A DNA stretch of 64,000 nucleotides from Strongyloides papillosus. Taxonomy: Eukaryota > Nematoda > Chromadorea > Rhabditida > Strongyloididae. Positions within the stretch are counted from its first letter, which is position 1; every line of letters starts with the position of its first letter. The stretch spans positions 682,001-746,000 of the forward strand of contig SRSI01000004.1 of NCBI GenBank assembly GCA_005656395.1, read 5' to 3'. Positions 31,912 through 46,500 of the stretch are shown piece by piece. A model generated the notes under the pieces. It searched no databases. It was given only the letters and a program-made list of their open reading frames with translations, and was not told where the DNA came from. The position numbers and the translations under genes are program-made.

Positions 31912-34780
31912 TGAAAAAATAATAAATTTTTAATAGTATTATTCAACGATATATAGTGACATCAGTTAAAGTGTAAAAATGATAAACTTTTATGAGGTTT
32001 GCCTGCTGCCAGAAATATACGTGTAATATAAGAATATCAAAAATTATTAACTTTTCTTATATACAAATATATATAAATATATATTTATATATAACAATTT
32101 TTTAAATATTATTTTATTGTTAAATTGTTCAAAAAAGATCTAAAACATATAACTATTATAAAATGTAGCAAAAAATGCATAATTAATTCTATAATTATGG
32201 GCCATTTTAGAGTGTGTTAAAAACTTTATAAAAATAATAGTAATAATATATATATATCATAAGAACCATTAAATAGTTTATCCTTTTTTTAAATTTTAAG
32301 TTTATATTTTTATATACATAAAATTCTATAAACTTTATGGTTGAGGGATAGAAGAAGAAAATTGTAGATAATGATAAAAGGAGATATATATAATATGTTC
32401 ATGATCGCATAAAAGGAACAAAAGAAAGGAGGATTATTAAAATTTGATAAAAAAGATTCATTATAGTAAATGAGATAATCTTTTGACATAAGTATAAAAA
32501 TAAATGTGAAAAATTTATATAGATGAATTATTATATAATATAATTACTTAGAAAATAATACAAGCTTCATTGATATGATAAATTCTTTTAATGTGAGGAA
32601 TATTAATTGGCATGTCAAATTTTTTTAACCTATATCTAATTAAAATTTGTTATTTATTATGATTATAAATTTAAAAATATAGCAACAAACATTTGACGCA
32701 AGTAAAACAGTTTTCCTCTCTTTTATCATTCATACACCAAATTATAGCTTATTTAATATAAACTCCACCCATGCCATCATAAACTATATCAAGACAAGCC
32801 CTTCTAAAGATTTATGGATATCAAGAAAGAAAAATGTATTTACAATAACTTCATAATTACTACATTATTAAATAGTATTTTTAAAACTTTTTAATATTAA
32901 AATATTTAATAGTAATATTTTGATTAAACAAAAGAAAATTTTTTTTTAAATACATATAATAATAATTTGTATAGATATTTAAATTTATACTTTTAATAAG
33001 TGCGGCTCATTTTTAGATTGTAGAATTATAATTTATGCCTTTTACTACAATTGAACTGATAAAGAAGTAGAAGAAAAAAGTACAAACTCTGTGTAGATAA
33101 TGGGAAATGAAATAAAAATACTAGTTGTAATAGAAATAGATAAATTAAAAAAGAAACATTAGTAGTTTAAGTAGTAATTTTAAGACGATACGTTCAATTA
33201 AGTAATTTCAAAAAGTTGTTTTTATAGATGAGTTTATCAATTATTTTAACTCTCCTTACGATTACTTAATACCCCTTTGGTTATATCATGAAATACCAAA
33301 TAATTCTAATATTTTTTCTAAAAATTCTTTTATTTTTGTTTAGAAAAAGTAATTAAAAATTGATTTTGATAATAGAAATATGTAGTAAATTTTAGAAATT
33401 ATTACTTTTATTTATCTATTTTTTTAGAAAGAGGAGGTTATTAAGGGTAAAATAAAAATAATCAAATGGATTATTTATAGATACTAATTTATCAGTATAA
33501 AGTTACTTGCATTGTTCATTTAAATATTATTATTTTTAAATAAAAATGAAGTTAAATTTACTTTATTTTTTGGTAAATAAAATATTTGATAAGTTTTTAA
33601 AAAATTAATCCGTATAAAATATTCAGAAAGTTATTTAAGCTGTCTCATACTAAGGCTAATAAGTCTTTTTCTTTAGAGCAGGTTCATCTGTTAAAGATAA
33701 ATGAATAAAAAAATAATGCCATACTACTGAGGTTTTTGAAAATGGAAATATAAAAACTTTAAAAATGTTTGTAGTAGATATAATGTATATATGCATTAAT
33801 ATTAAGATTATTTCATTAAAACATCTAAAAGGTCTTTCTATTTTATATATATTATATATTAAAAAGAGAAATTAAAAAAAAATGATAGAATACGATTGAA
33901 TAATTATTAATAGTTTATAATCAACAATTACTCTTATTTGAATGATCATACTTTTTAAAAAATTTATGATTCTAACTATTCAATAAGATTTTGATTAATC
34001 TCATTTCTCTTCAATTGAGTTATTTTTTTTTGTTTTTGTGATCAAATAAATACCTCAAGCAAATATTACATCAAAGACATCTGTCCCACATTTTTTATAA
34101 ATATGAAGACTTATTTAAAAAAGTAATTAATATATCAAAATGAAAATCACTGATATTTATTGAGTAAAAAAAGATTATTTAAAATAAAAATATTCCAAAT
34201 TTTAAATTTATACTTTAAATAAAAATGTCATAGAATTGGTATTGGTAAAATATAAATATTTCATGAAGTTTTGTACCTCAAATATGTTTATAATAAAATA
34301 TGTAAAGAAAATAAACGATAAAAAAATGATTAATTATGTACATTTTTATCACCCTTCTGCACTTAATATGCTAATAAAAATTATTTATAAATAAGACAGA
34401 ATTATTAAAAATGGTAAATCATAGTAACTATAATGGTATACAATAAAAAATGTGTTTATTTCAATATTTTAAAAAAAATTTTTTATTGTTTTCATAGTAA
34501 AAAAGTAATATTTAATAATTACAATTGAATTTCCTATCGAAATTTATAAATGATTACAGTCTTTTTGAATCGTTAATCCTTTGTCTATGCGACGTCATTG
34601 TTTGTATATTTTATTTAAATTTGTATTGTTTTTATAAATAAGAATTTTAGTGATTCATATAAAATCAGATATATATTTTTTGGTTAATTTGAATATATTT
34701 ATGTATAATTTAGATTAAGAACTTAAGAACATAGTATGAACAGATACAATTTTTGATACCACATTTTTTCTAAAATTCTT
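31912..34780. other. 2.9 kb gene-free region upstream of the phosphatase gene
   Basis: Contains the promoter side of the phosphatase and the 3' end of the LRR gene. A minus-strand AATAAA at 34610-34615 lies 166 bases past the LRR stop and is a plausible poly(A) signal. No coding sequence is recognised. One isolated CSL motif lies at 33099-33105. Confidence 0.55.
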
Positions 34781-37059
34781 TTAATACATGTAGTTTGTGG
34801 GTGTATTATCTAAATTATATGCTGGAGGTAAATCTAGATCAACTGCTGATTGAGCATAATGATGCTGTGCAGATTGTTGAATTGGTGTTCCTCCATTAAC
34901 CATTGATGCTTGGTATACAGATGCTGAAAAAGGTTTAAAAATTCAGTATTTATATTAAAAAAAATATATTTATATAAATTGCATTGAGGTATTAGATAAA
35001 AGATATCATTAATTCACAGAATGTCTATTACTCTTACTGGCTATTTGAAATGTCTTTTGTTTTGTTTACTTTCCTTGAGAATTTATACAAACATTACCCA
35101 ACTTAAAGTATTGTGGTTATTATATAGAAACAAGAAAATAATAAGTTAAAACTAGTTAGCAGGAAAGTGATAAAAATTTCAAGGAGTATGACGCACAAAA
35201 GTTTTTGATAATATAAATATTATACAATATAACAACAAGATTTTGAAAGAAAATAATACTGTCAGTATAATAAAAATTAATAATACAACTTATATATTGT
35301 AATAAAAATATTTGAAAATTAACTTACCGCCAGAAGTAGCAAATTGATTTTCTTCCATTTCCTGATCTTTTTGTTTCTTCCTACGATGGCTCATACCATA
35401 ACGAAGGATGGCCATTAAACAGATACTAATTAAAAGAATTGTTAAAACAACAGCTAAAATATAAAATTACTAATATTTGAATGATAATTACAATAATTTA
35501 CCTAAAATAATCCATCCAACCATATTTAATGCTGAACTACTTAAAGGAAGTGGATTGTCTGCAATTGGACAATTATCAATATCACGAAGTGGAGTTCCAA
35601 CTGGAGGGCAACCATTATTTGTTGGTGTTATACATTGTGAAACGCAACCAGGTTTATCTATATCAATATCAGCATTTGATCTAAGGAGTTGTCTAAACCA
35701 TTCTAAACGACTATCACATAACCATGGATTTGCACATGCATAAATAACACGACGATCATTAGGCTCTGGAAAGAATGAATTTGTGAAAGTATTCGTTGGC
35801 ATTGTTTGTATTAAATTATAACTAATATCAAGATGTCTAAGTGATGGTAAGTTAGCAAAAGCTGCTTCATCAACTTTTTCAATACGATTATTTTGTAAGT
35901 CAATGGAGTAGAGGTCATTAAGACCAGTAAAGTAATCTGAGCGAACTTCATTAAGACGATTTCTATTCATAATGATAGCTTGGATTAATTTTGTTTGTTG
36001 GAAGGCACCTTGATCAATTTGATAAACAGCAGCCTCTGACATTTCGAGTCTAATAAGATTTGGTAAATACTAAAAGAAGATATTATTAAAAATTATTATT
36101 ACAAATGAACATACTTTGAAAGCATCTGCTGGTATAATGCTAATTGGAGTTTCTCCAATACCTAGTGTTCTTAATTGTTTAATATAGAAGAACATCTCAG
36201 GATTCCATCTTGGGAATTTATTTCCAGTAATATAAAGATATTGTAATGTTGGTATACCTTGGAATGCTTGAGGTATGATAGTAACAATACCATTAAATTC
36301 CAATGACAATGATGTTAATTTAGGAAAATCTAAAGCTCCAACTGGTACTTGATTTATTTGATTTAAACCAAGATTCAAATTAACCAATGTTTCTCTGCAC
36401 CCAGCTAAAGCATAACTTGGTATTTGCGTCAACGAATTTGTTTCTAAACTAAGCTCAGCCAGTGATGTTAAGGCTCTCAATACATTGGAACCCGAAAATG
36501 CTCCATTTGTTAATCTATTTCCAGCTATCTCTAGTTTTAGTAGTTTATCTTTACTGTAATAATTATCAAAAGCTACTGGTGATAATGTACTAATTCTATT
36601 TCTATTAAGATATAATTTTCTTAACGACCTTAAAGCTGGTAATCCTTGTTGTGGAACTTGGCGAAGATTGTTATCAGAGAGATCTAATTCAACTAGTGAG
36701 TCTAACATATTACCACTAAATGCTCCATTTTGAATTGTTTCTAAAGTATTTCTATTCATAACAAGGCGAAGGATGGTAAAATCAGAAAACACATTTGGAG
36801 GAATAGTTGGAATGGCGGTATCGACAATTGTTAAAGAATCAATTGGGACACTTTTTGCTTGTTCAATTGCATTAATGACATTGGATAAACTCCCGGCATT
36901 TTCACAAATAATGGCTACCGGTTCGTAAATTGATGGTGCACACCTACATGGACTATTTATATTTGGGCATTGAGCTGAAATTGTATTAAAGGATAGTAAG
37001 AATACTCCAAGAATGGTTATAAACCATTTTGTAGTAAATTTATCAATTATAATTGTCAT
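34781..37059 (-). CDS. Leucine-rich-repeat type I transmembrane protein (eLRR-only type)
   Basis: A 593-residue protein. Exons in transcript order: 37059-36115, 36069-35502, 35453-35328, 34923-34781, with matching phases. A signal peptide ends near Ala29 (FITILGVFLLSFNTISA). An N-terminal cysteine cap (CPNINSPCRC) precedes about 12 LRRs with LxxLxLxxNxI patterns, a C-terminal cap with NPWLCDSRLEWF and two CxxxC-like pairs, a TM helix near 498-523 and a 70-residue cytoplasmic tail with basic SHRRKKQK, Gln/Tyr-rich sequence and PPAY. This resembles the C. elegans extracellular LRR-only membrane proteins (LET-4/EGG-6/SYM-1/LRON group), which organise apical matrix and epithelia. I cannot name the orthologue. 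The open frame extends upstream to a TTG at 37092, but ATG 37059 is the first start after a TTTTTTCAG acceptor (37133-37125), fitting trans-splicing. Confidence 0.9.
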
Positions 37060-37520
37060 TGGATTATTCGAAAAATATTCTAATATTTTCAATACAAGTA
37101 ATGAATATTACAAATAATGAGGCTCTGAAAAAATAAATATTATATAAAATTTGTTAAGGATGTTCGTTAAAAAAATAATTGGAATAGATACATATAAATG
37201 TAACAGTTATTTTTATATGATTGTTGTGTGGTAAAAATATTTACTATTATTTAGTTATAATTTTAAAATAATTGGACTAAAATAACATAATACGTTGGTC
37301 ATTTCTATCATTCAGTAGACATTCAGTATATTAACTATAGAGAGAAATTTACTCCCCATATTGTTTGTGGGGGATCAGGTGAAGTTGTTATGTAAGCTGA
37401 CTTAAATAAACTCTCTAAATATTTCTTAATCACTCAAGACCTAGGAGGTAGGTGAAACAAAAATGTGAGAGAGGACAAATTAAAACACTTGTTTGAAGCT
37501 ACCTTACAAAAGTGAAGAAC
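37060..37520 (-). promoter_or_regulatory. Upstream region of the LRR gene with a GC-richer block
   Basis: Positions 37340-37500 are noticeably less AT-rich than the flanks. They hold an inverted repeat TCCCCA/TGGGGGA around a 9-base centre (37352-37374), a CAGGTG E-box just after it and a GAGAGAGGA stretch. Position 200-450 bases before the LRR start codon suggests a promoter. No specific factor can be assigned. Confidence 0.3.
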
Positions 37521-40500
37521 ATTCATTAGAAAAGAAATTACAGGTATTTTAAAATTGAAACTTGAAATTTAGTTAAAATGAAGATTAATTTAGCTATTTA
37601 TATGATATTTTGCAGTTATCAATTTTATTCAAAAATCTAAATTTTAGGAATTGTTGGTTATCTCTATATTTGTCTATACATAAATATATATTACCACCTG
37701 ATTATATATGGTTATACAAAGGTTTTAGGGCATTATTTATTTAATAAAAAGCTTTTTAATCATAACAAACTGTAAATAATAACTTTTTGATTACCTATAA
37801 CGTTAAAATATCTAAATATTGATAGTATTATAAGAAGGTTGTTTAAATTTAAATATGTTCTAAGAGAAAAAAAATTTTGTTAACAAACTATATGTTTTTT
37901 AACATTATATATGTAATAACTTATCCTTTTAACATATCCATAATGTTTGATCTAAATTATGTAGTGAAAATATTTTGTGTGATAAAATAACCAAGAGTTA
38001 AAGTAATGTAAATATTTTAAAATATATGAAGAAGAACTTTTAAATGATAAATTCTTATAAAAACAAGATATATATCCAATAACTACACTTCATCTTCAAA
38101 TAACTTTAAAAGGCTTTAACCAAAGTGAATTATGAGGTGAAGTGTCATCTATCAAGTTTAGAAGGTAATTTAATGTCCTATTATAATGATTATATGGAAT
38201 ATTGTGATATTAGGATAGGTGGTAAGTGGTAAGTTAAATAAATAGAAAGGTTACTACTACAATAAAAAAGTTGAAAATATGAGTTTAAAAAAAACTATAT
38301 TAACTTAAGAAATTTTGATAAAAGAAAAAAAATTTGGTAAAAGATATATAAATTCAAATGACAATATATTAAATTTCTTCTATTTTCTTCAAATGTTTGT
38401 TATAAAAATCAAAATAAAACAGTTAAAAAAATGATATAGTAGTAATTACAGTGAGTAGCCGGAACAAGACTAGATTTTTAGGCTTCATAAGAATTGAAAT
38501 TACACAAAAGATATATAACTGTTATAAAATACTACTAATGATAAAGTTTGAAAATTAGTGGTGAAGAATATAATTAATATTACTTATGAGAATATTCTTG
38601 ATGAAAAATGGTAAAAATGTATATGGGAAATTATTTAAGTAGTCACTACAATATATATACTATTTTTACTATAAAAAAAGATTTATTTGCTTTTGTATAT
38701 AACTGAATAGTTGAAACATCTTGATAATAAATAGTAAAATGACAACAAATGTGAATAATATATTATATATATTTTAGTTTCTTAGGAAGATTTAAATTTT
38801 TCTAGTCCAGTTTCCGTTAATGTATATTAAGAAAAAGAATATGAGAAGAGATGTAAAAAAAAGTTATTTGTTAATGGGTAAAAAAATTATAAGGAGAATG
38901 GACAGAAGACAAATGTTTAGAGATTAGCTGTTTCTTAAGATAAGTAAACATCATGGAAATTATTTGTTTAAGGAATGAATAATTGAAAAATGATTGAAAT
39001 TTTTAACAAAGCCTGTTGTATTATTTAGAATTTAGTAGGAAATGACCTGATGTTTCAATAGATCAAGCTTCTCATAATAATATAACTACTTTATTTTTTG
39101 TAAATTATCTCTTGACTGTTAATGATTTAAAGATTATTTAAATGTTAACACTTATTGTCTAATATTATAATAATGTTTGAAGAATAAGATTAGTGATTAA
39201 GGGTTTGGTGAGTAACATTATTACTAGACAATTTGATTTCATTTTCTTATACCTAATTTTCTTTATGGTATTATTATAAACATTTAAATATGAAACAACT
39301 ATTGGTCATATTAAAATCTTTATCACAATCTGCACTTACTATAATTTTAAACGTTTCTTGAAAATATAATTCACCTTAAAATACAAAAATAATAAGATGA
39401 TTCACTATAGTAATAAAATAAACAATGAAAATATTATTATTAAAAAAATATTTATACACATTAAAAAAATTTTTATATTTTGATTGCTCGAAACACAAAC
39501 AAAAGTGATAAAACTAAACTAATTATTTTAAGCTTTTCAAAAAAATATGTTTGTTATAGCTGAATATATTAACTTCAATAAATTATATAAATTAAAAAAA
39601 ACTTCTCATTTAAACTAAATTGAAAATATTAAAAATTTTAAGTAGTAAAGGAATATTTAAATAGAACTATTCTAATATAATTTTACTGTGTATCTTTTAG
39701 GTTTTCAGATAAATAAAGCATTGATTCTATTAACTTAACATACGATATAGAATACTTATCATTAATGAAATATTTTTTTGTTAACAATCATGTTTACAAA
39801 TTACGAATTTGTTATTATTTAATAAACTTAAATTCATTAAATAAGGAATGGCTATCTTGAATAATTTTTTTCTATAATAATCATTCTTAAATTTCAATAA
39901 CATTCTCTATTGTTAGGGGAACAAGATTAGGGAAATTTTTTCTAACCTACAACAATATCTTTTTAATCAAATTTAAAGTTTGAGATTTTATTGCAACGTA
40001 GATTTATTTTTGTGAATATTTGTAGTTTTTTCAACTTTTCTAAAATCCCATAACTATTATAAACTTTTCATAAATGGAATTCTAAATGTGTAACATTTGT
40101 AGAAGTTTTTATTGCTAAAAAATCAGGTTATGTAATTAATAATATGGTAAAAAAAATTCCTTTCTTAATTGTATATTTTTGTGAATAATTTGTGCGGAGA
40201 TATATTTTTATTAATAAAAGAAAACTTTTTATTCTTATTTTTTAAAGTTATGTTAAATTCTAGACATCAAATATTTTAAAAATTTTTTAATATGAAAAAT
40301 AATTTAGAATTTATAATCTATAAAAAAAATCCATAACTACCTTATAATTTATTTTTATGTATTATTTTGATTTAATTTCTTTTGTTTTTTCATACTTTCA
40401 AAATCTTTTACTAATTGTATATATTATCATATTATACATCGTCCATTATACATAAAGGTAAAGTTCTAATTAGAAAGATTTCTTATTACTTTTATATTTT

Positions 40501-43500
40501 ATTAGTAAAAATTGATGAATCATTTGTTTTCAATACCTTTGTCTATTGAATGATTCATAACTAAACTGCACACTTTGTTTTCTACATATTGATAATCATT
40601 CATTCACATTATGCAACATAACAGTTTTGTACCATATTTATTATTTATTCAATTTTGTATTTTTATTTCATGATAAAAACATTAGAATTTTTAATAAATA
40701 AATGCATTAATCCCATTTATTATTAAAATTTGCTTTAAATACTCTATTTATTTCGAAAAAAAGTTCTCTTAACTATATTTTAAGTTGTAACGTTTTTGAA
40801 AGAGACTATGATTAGGTGTAATATCTTAAAATTGAACTATAATTACTAATTTGATACTATAAATAATTTTTATATCATTAATAAAATTCAACCATATCTA
40901 AAAAATGTATATATTTTATTGAAGTCATTAAATTTTAGATAACTAAATCATAAAAGCTTTTACAAAATTAATATTAATACAGCTAATTTAAAATTGCGGT
41001 ATAAATTTTTTAATAAATTTTCTCATAAATTTTTTTACCACCTCAAAATAATTAATATTTAATTAATTTACAACTTTATGAGACTTTTAAGCTACTTTAA
41101 TTGTTTTGAATGTTAACCAATATATACTAAATTTTTTTTAGCCATAAATATGTTGAATATTATAAAATTGTTGTATTACAAAATTACATTTTTAATGAAG
41201 ATAATGCATCTAAAATGTAATTTAATTGTTACTAAATATTTGTTTTTAATAAAACTAATATTCTTAAAATATATAACCTTACAACTTGATTCCATATAGT
41301 GTTAATTTTTTGTCATCTCAATGAATAGAATAAAAAAGATTTTGTAATAAAATATAAAGTAGATACCCTTTCTTATTAAAAATTATATTACATTTTTACA
41401 AGAGTAGTTAAAGTTATCCTTTAATTTTTTATTAACATTTATAATTTAAAAAGATTAGGTTATTTAAAAAATGTTATAAATCTGAAGAACATGATAATTT
41501 TGTATCTCTATTAAATTTTGTATTTTATAACAAGAAAAAAGGATTTTAAGATTCTTTTTCTACCAATATCTCCTTATCTTTTTTATATCTTCAATTGTCA
41601 ATGCTTTAAAATAAGCTAAATAATTAACTATTTTGTTGTTTACTATAATTTTATAAAATTATTAGATTAATGTCACAGATTACATTGTATAACAGAGTAA
41701 ATATATTAATATGAAAATAGTTGAGAGTTTATTTACTTTTTTTTTATTTAATAAATATACATATTTTTCTAGATATAGTGCTGAAATAAAAAATTTAATT
41801 ATAAAGTTATTTCTTCTTTTTTGTAATCTTTTGCCATTATAATAATTTAAAATGATTATCAATATTATAAAGTAATATCTATATTTTTAAATACAGTTAA
41901 TTTAATTAAACTTTGTATATACATGATAAACTTATAATGAATTTTGTAATTTTCACTATAGAGATTATAAATAAAAGTTTGACATAAAAAAGATACATCT
42001 AAATTGTTCCCATTTTAATACGGCAACTTTAATTATCCCGACTTGATGTTATTAAAGTTTTTACAAATGTATATTGTCTCATTAAATTAACATCAAAATT
42101 ATTTAAAATACTATAAATCTTTATTATTTTTTATTCTATTTAAATATTTTATTTACAAAAAATTACTAACATTTAATTATAATTTATTTTATAATAATAT
42201 AAATTTTTAATATATTAAAATTTTTACAGAAAATTTATATACATTCAAATAGCTGTTTAATTCGTATTTATAGTTAACAGAATATTTCTTATTATTATTA
42301 ATTGATTTGATTTAAATCGATTCACATGAGTAAGTATATAGTAATAAAAAATTAAAACATTATTTGATTTATTTTGTCTATCAAGAATATATAAAATATC
42401 AATATAAATATTATAATTAGTGATGACAATATAGATTTATATAAGGTTTTTTTAACATTTTGCAATAAAATTAAATATTAAATGTTATGTATAGTTTTTT
42501 AAGTAATTCAATCAAAATTTTAAAGATAAAAGTTAATCATTAGTAAAAATTTTTTATTTATAAAATAGCCAATATAATAAGTGTTTAAATTTTTGAAAAA
42601 ATAAAAAGACAAATAATCTGTTGTTCTGTGTCCAATGTTGTCATATTTTTTATCTTTACTCACATCATATAAAATATTTTAAAATCGTTAAAAATAAAGA
42701 ATATTTTGTAATAGATTTTCAATATTTTTCTCCTCAAAATATCATAATTTTTTTAGTTTAAAAAAAATCTATTTTTAGATTTTAAATTAATTGTCAAAGT
42801 TTATTAAAATATTCGTATTTTTTTTTAAATAGTTGTTCATCAATCTATTTATAAAGAACAGCCATGACATTAAAAAGTTTGATAAAAAAAATTTTTTTTT
42901 ATTGTAAACAAGCATGTCACATTTTAAATGCATGATATAGCTGTTTTTAGGATATTTGCTTATTTTATATACTTTAAAGTGTTTTATATAAAAATTTTAA
43001 CGTCAAAATTAAAATAAATTTTTTAATTTTACTTTTTGCATTATATTTTGTATTTATCCTTTCCAATTAAATGCTTTAAATTTTTATAATATATTCGGTT
43101 GAAAGTTTTTTTTTATAGAAAATAGTATCTTTATTTAGCCACTTTTTGGTTTTTATTTCTATCCTTCTAAATATTACAATATTTAGCTCTTTTTTTTAAA
43201 TTTTACTTCCTTTTGTCCTTTTAGTTTTTTAATCTCTTTAAATGCACTTTTTGTATTTCATAATTTTATTTTTAAAAATATATATAAATTTGAGTATTTT
43301 GATGGTCCAAACCAAAGTTTATATCTTCCTATGATTTTTTTAAAAATAAATAAAATTTGGTAAAATAAATATTAATATTCATTCTTCCAATAAGGTAATT
43401 ATATTTTTTTATAATTTTACAATTATTTAATTACCAATTTTATAAACAAACAACAAATTTTAAATTACTATTAAATATTTAGTAGAAAAAGAGAAATTTT

Positions 43501-46500
43501 TATATATAAATTACAATTTCAATCAAAATGTTTTATTCAAAAAATATGTTTTATGACATCTTTTTGATCTTAAATACCATTGTCTTAAAAACTTTGAATA
43601 ACCTTTAAATTTATACAATTATTTTGCTAAATTCTTTAAAAATTTATATTTAGAATGTTAAAAAATCAATATTATACGTATGGCGATTAAAGCTAAAAAT
43701 TTTGCCTACATAATAGATCATTCTTCTTTACATAAATACGTAGGATGGAAAAAAATTTATAATTTATGCAAATTCAAAATATTTAAAGCTTTCCACATTA
43801 TTTTTATTATAAATCCATTAAAACATAACATTTTTAAAAGTAAGCTTTTAGTTATGTATCAATAAATGAATACCTTTTTAATAAGCATGATGGCAATTAG
43901 AAACTAAAATTAACAAAGAAATGAAAAATATCCATCTTTTTGCGTCTTACATTTTACTTTATAAAAATTTATTAAAAACATTTTTAGTTTTATGTATATG
44001 GATAATATATATACGATTAATTTTTTACATACTTCAAACATCATATTATATTTATCTTTATGTATGATTTTAAATTATGATATAATTGAGAATAAAATGA
44101 AGAATATATAATAGTTTTATTATTTTAATTAAATTTTTGAAAAGAACAAGAAAAAATTTTGGAATTTGTAAATAAGAAAAATTTATTCTCAATAAAAAAG
44201 AAGGTTTCTCAATACATTTTTATTCTTCTTAGTTTATAACTACAATCTTTTTTAAGATTTTATTTAATTCAATATATCTTTCATATCCCTATCTTACACA
44301 AATCAAAACTTTATTATTATAACTTTATTTAAACGCTAAAATAAATTAATAGAAATAATTCAATAATTATTTATCTTATTTTTTTATCCTCAATTATAAA
44401 GAAAGTCAAAAATTTAATATATTGCTAAATTTTTAGAATAAATTAAATTTTAAGACATTTATAAAATTTTTTTAACTGCCAAACTTTATGACATTTTAAA
44501 AATACTTCTGATAAGATATGATGCATTGTACCATCACTCTTGAACATTCGAAATTTTTGTGATAACATAATGTAATGTAAAATATTAAAATTATTATATT
44601 CTTGTAACTTAATATTTTCAATAATTTATTATTGTTTTGTTGTTAAACTAGAAATAAAATAATAAAACACATTTGTTTACCAATTCAAAAAATTGTTTTC
44701 ATTTTAAAATTTAGTATACTACTTCTTACTTCATCAATATCTAATTTAAATTCTACAAATTTTTATTTATCATACTTTTCAAAAAAATTTTTGTTATCTT
44801 TGTTACTAATCTCCTAAACGATAAAAGTTTCCTTTATGATTCTTTAATTTAATTTTCAATCATAGACATTAATATACGTATAAGCAAAATATGTACATTT
44901 ATATACATAGTAATATTTTAAAGCGGCATAATACTTTTGATAAACTTTATAACATGAGTAGATATAAATACGCATACACATTTTATAAAATACAACCAAT
45001 GATATAAAATATTTCCCCACAATCAGTAACAAATTCCAATTATAAAAAATACTTTCATGTTTACAATTTAAAAGATATTTTTTTTTTATTTAGTTTATTT
45101 GTAAACTTTTTAGTCTACCATTTAACTATATAAATTTTAAAAGAAAATGTATTTTTTTCTTCTATAAAATTATAAACGAATTCATAATGTTTATGATATT
45201 TTATCATAATTTTAATTCAAAAACATTAAATTTTCTTTTATTAAAGATAAAATATATTTTGACAAAATTAATTAGAAAAGACATAGTATTTGTATTAGAT
45301 GAAAAATAAAATTTTGAACTTTAAGTATTTTATTTCATATTTCAAATTATGAGGTAATTATATTATATAAAATAATCTGAAAAAAATTGTATATATAATT
45401 TTTTATTCTTCATTTTATTACCAAAATGTGATTATATACTTGTTTTTTTAACCTTTTTTGTTTGAGTTGTATAATCTTTTTAGACTTTTTTTTTAAATTA
45501 TTTTTCTTTTCAATATAATTCAATTTTATCAGCCAGACCTACTAAGTTCATTTTATATGTTATATAATAAATTATTTTTTATCAATTATTTCAATAATTG
45601 TAGAAGATAAGATAAATTTGTTCTATCAGTATTTGGATGGTAAAAAAAGTTCAGTAGAAACTTTTTTGTAAATTATTGCCAATTTAAATATTGTAATGTA
45701 ATAATCAATGTTTACAACATTCCTTATCTTGTGATATCTTTTTACTTTCATCTTCCTCCAGAGAAATGATATTGTGAATAAAAATCTTTTTTTTTTCTTT
45801 TACACATGTCATTTGTTTAACTTAATCTATACAGTTTTTTATTAACAAATTTTATGCTATAATAGTACTATAAAATATATTGAACTTTTATATTTAAATA
45901 ATATCTTTTATATGTTTCTTCCATTAAATAATGATTAATGATTAGAAGTTTTTTTTTTGACATTCTTATCTATTCCTAACAAATATTGAAAATTTTATAG
46001 TAATAAAATTATGTTAAATATAGTAATATTAATGTATATTTGATATTTTGTAAAAAAAATTTTCTGTAAAAAATTAAGTTATCATCTAATAATTTTATCA
46101 TAAACCATTTATTATTTTTATAAATTCTAAGCAGTTATTATTAAGATATGTTTTATTTGTCCTATTATTTTTATACTTTTCAACGTATTGCTTTAAACAA
46201 ATACTACATTCATAAACATCCTTTTTTATGATAAAATATTTTAAGGAATCAACGTTTAAACTAATATAAATATAAAATATATATTTTAAATTATTATTTT
46301 TAACTTTGTTTTTTGTTTAGACTAACAATTTCAATGTTAAAAAGTATGATATGACATATATCTGTTGTTAATATTATTTATAATTCTACATAATATAAAC
46401 TTTATTATTTTTATCACAATTTCAATTGAACTTTCTTTGAATTGTAGAAGAAGTAAAAGCATATTTAACATATGTCAGTAGACAACTTGTCTATATTTGT

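Noticed and set aside
37060..37092. TTG start extending the LRR protein by 11 residues
   Set aside because: Not an ATG; the first ATG after the TTTTTTCAG acceptor is 37059 and gives a proper signal peptide.
37431..37460. GAGGTAGG-like word suggesting a let-7 family microRNA
   Set aside because: Only a partial seed-like match, with no foldback arm nearby.
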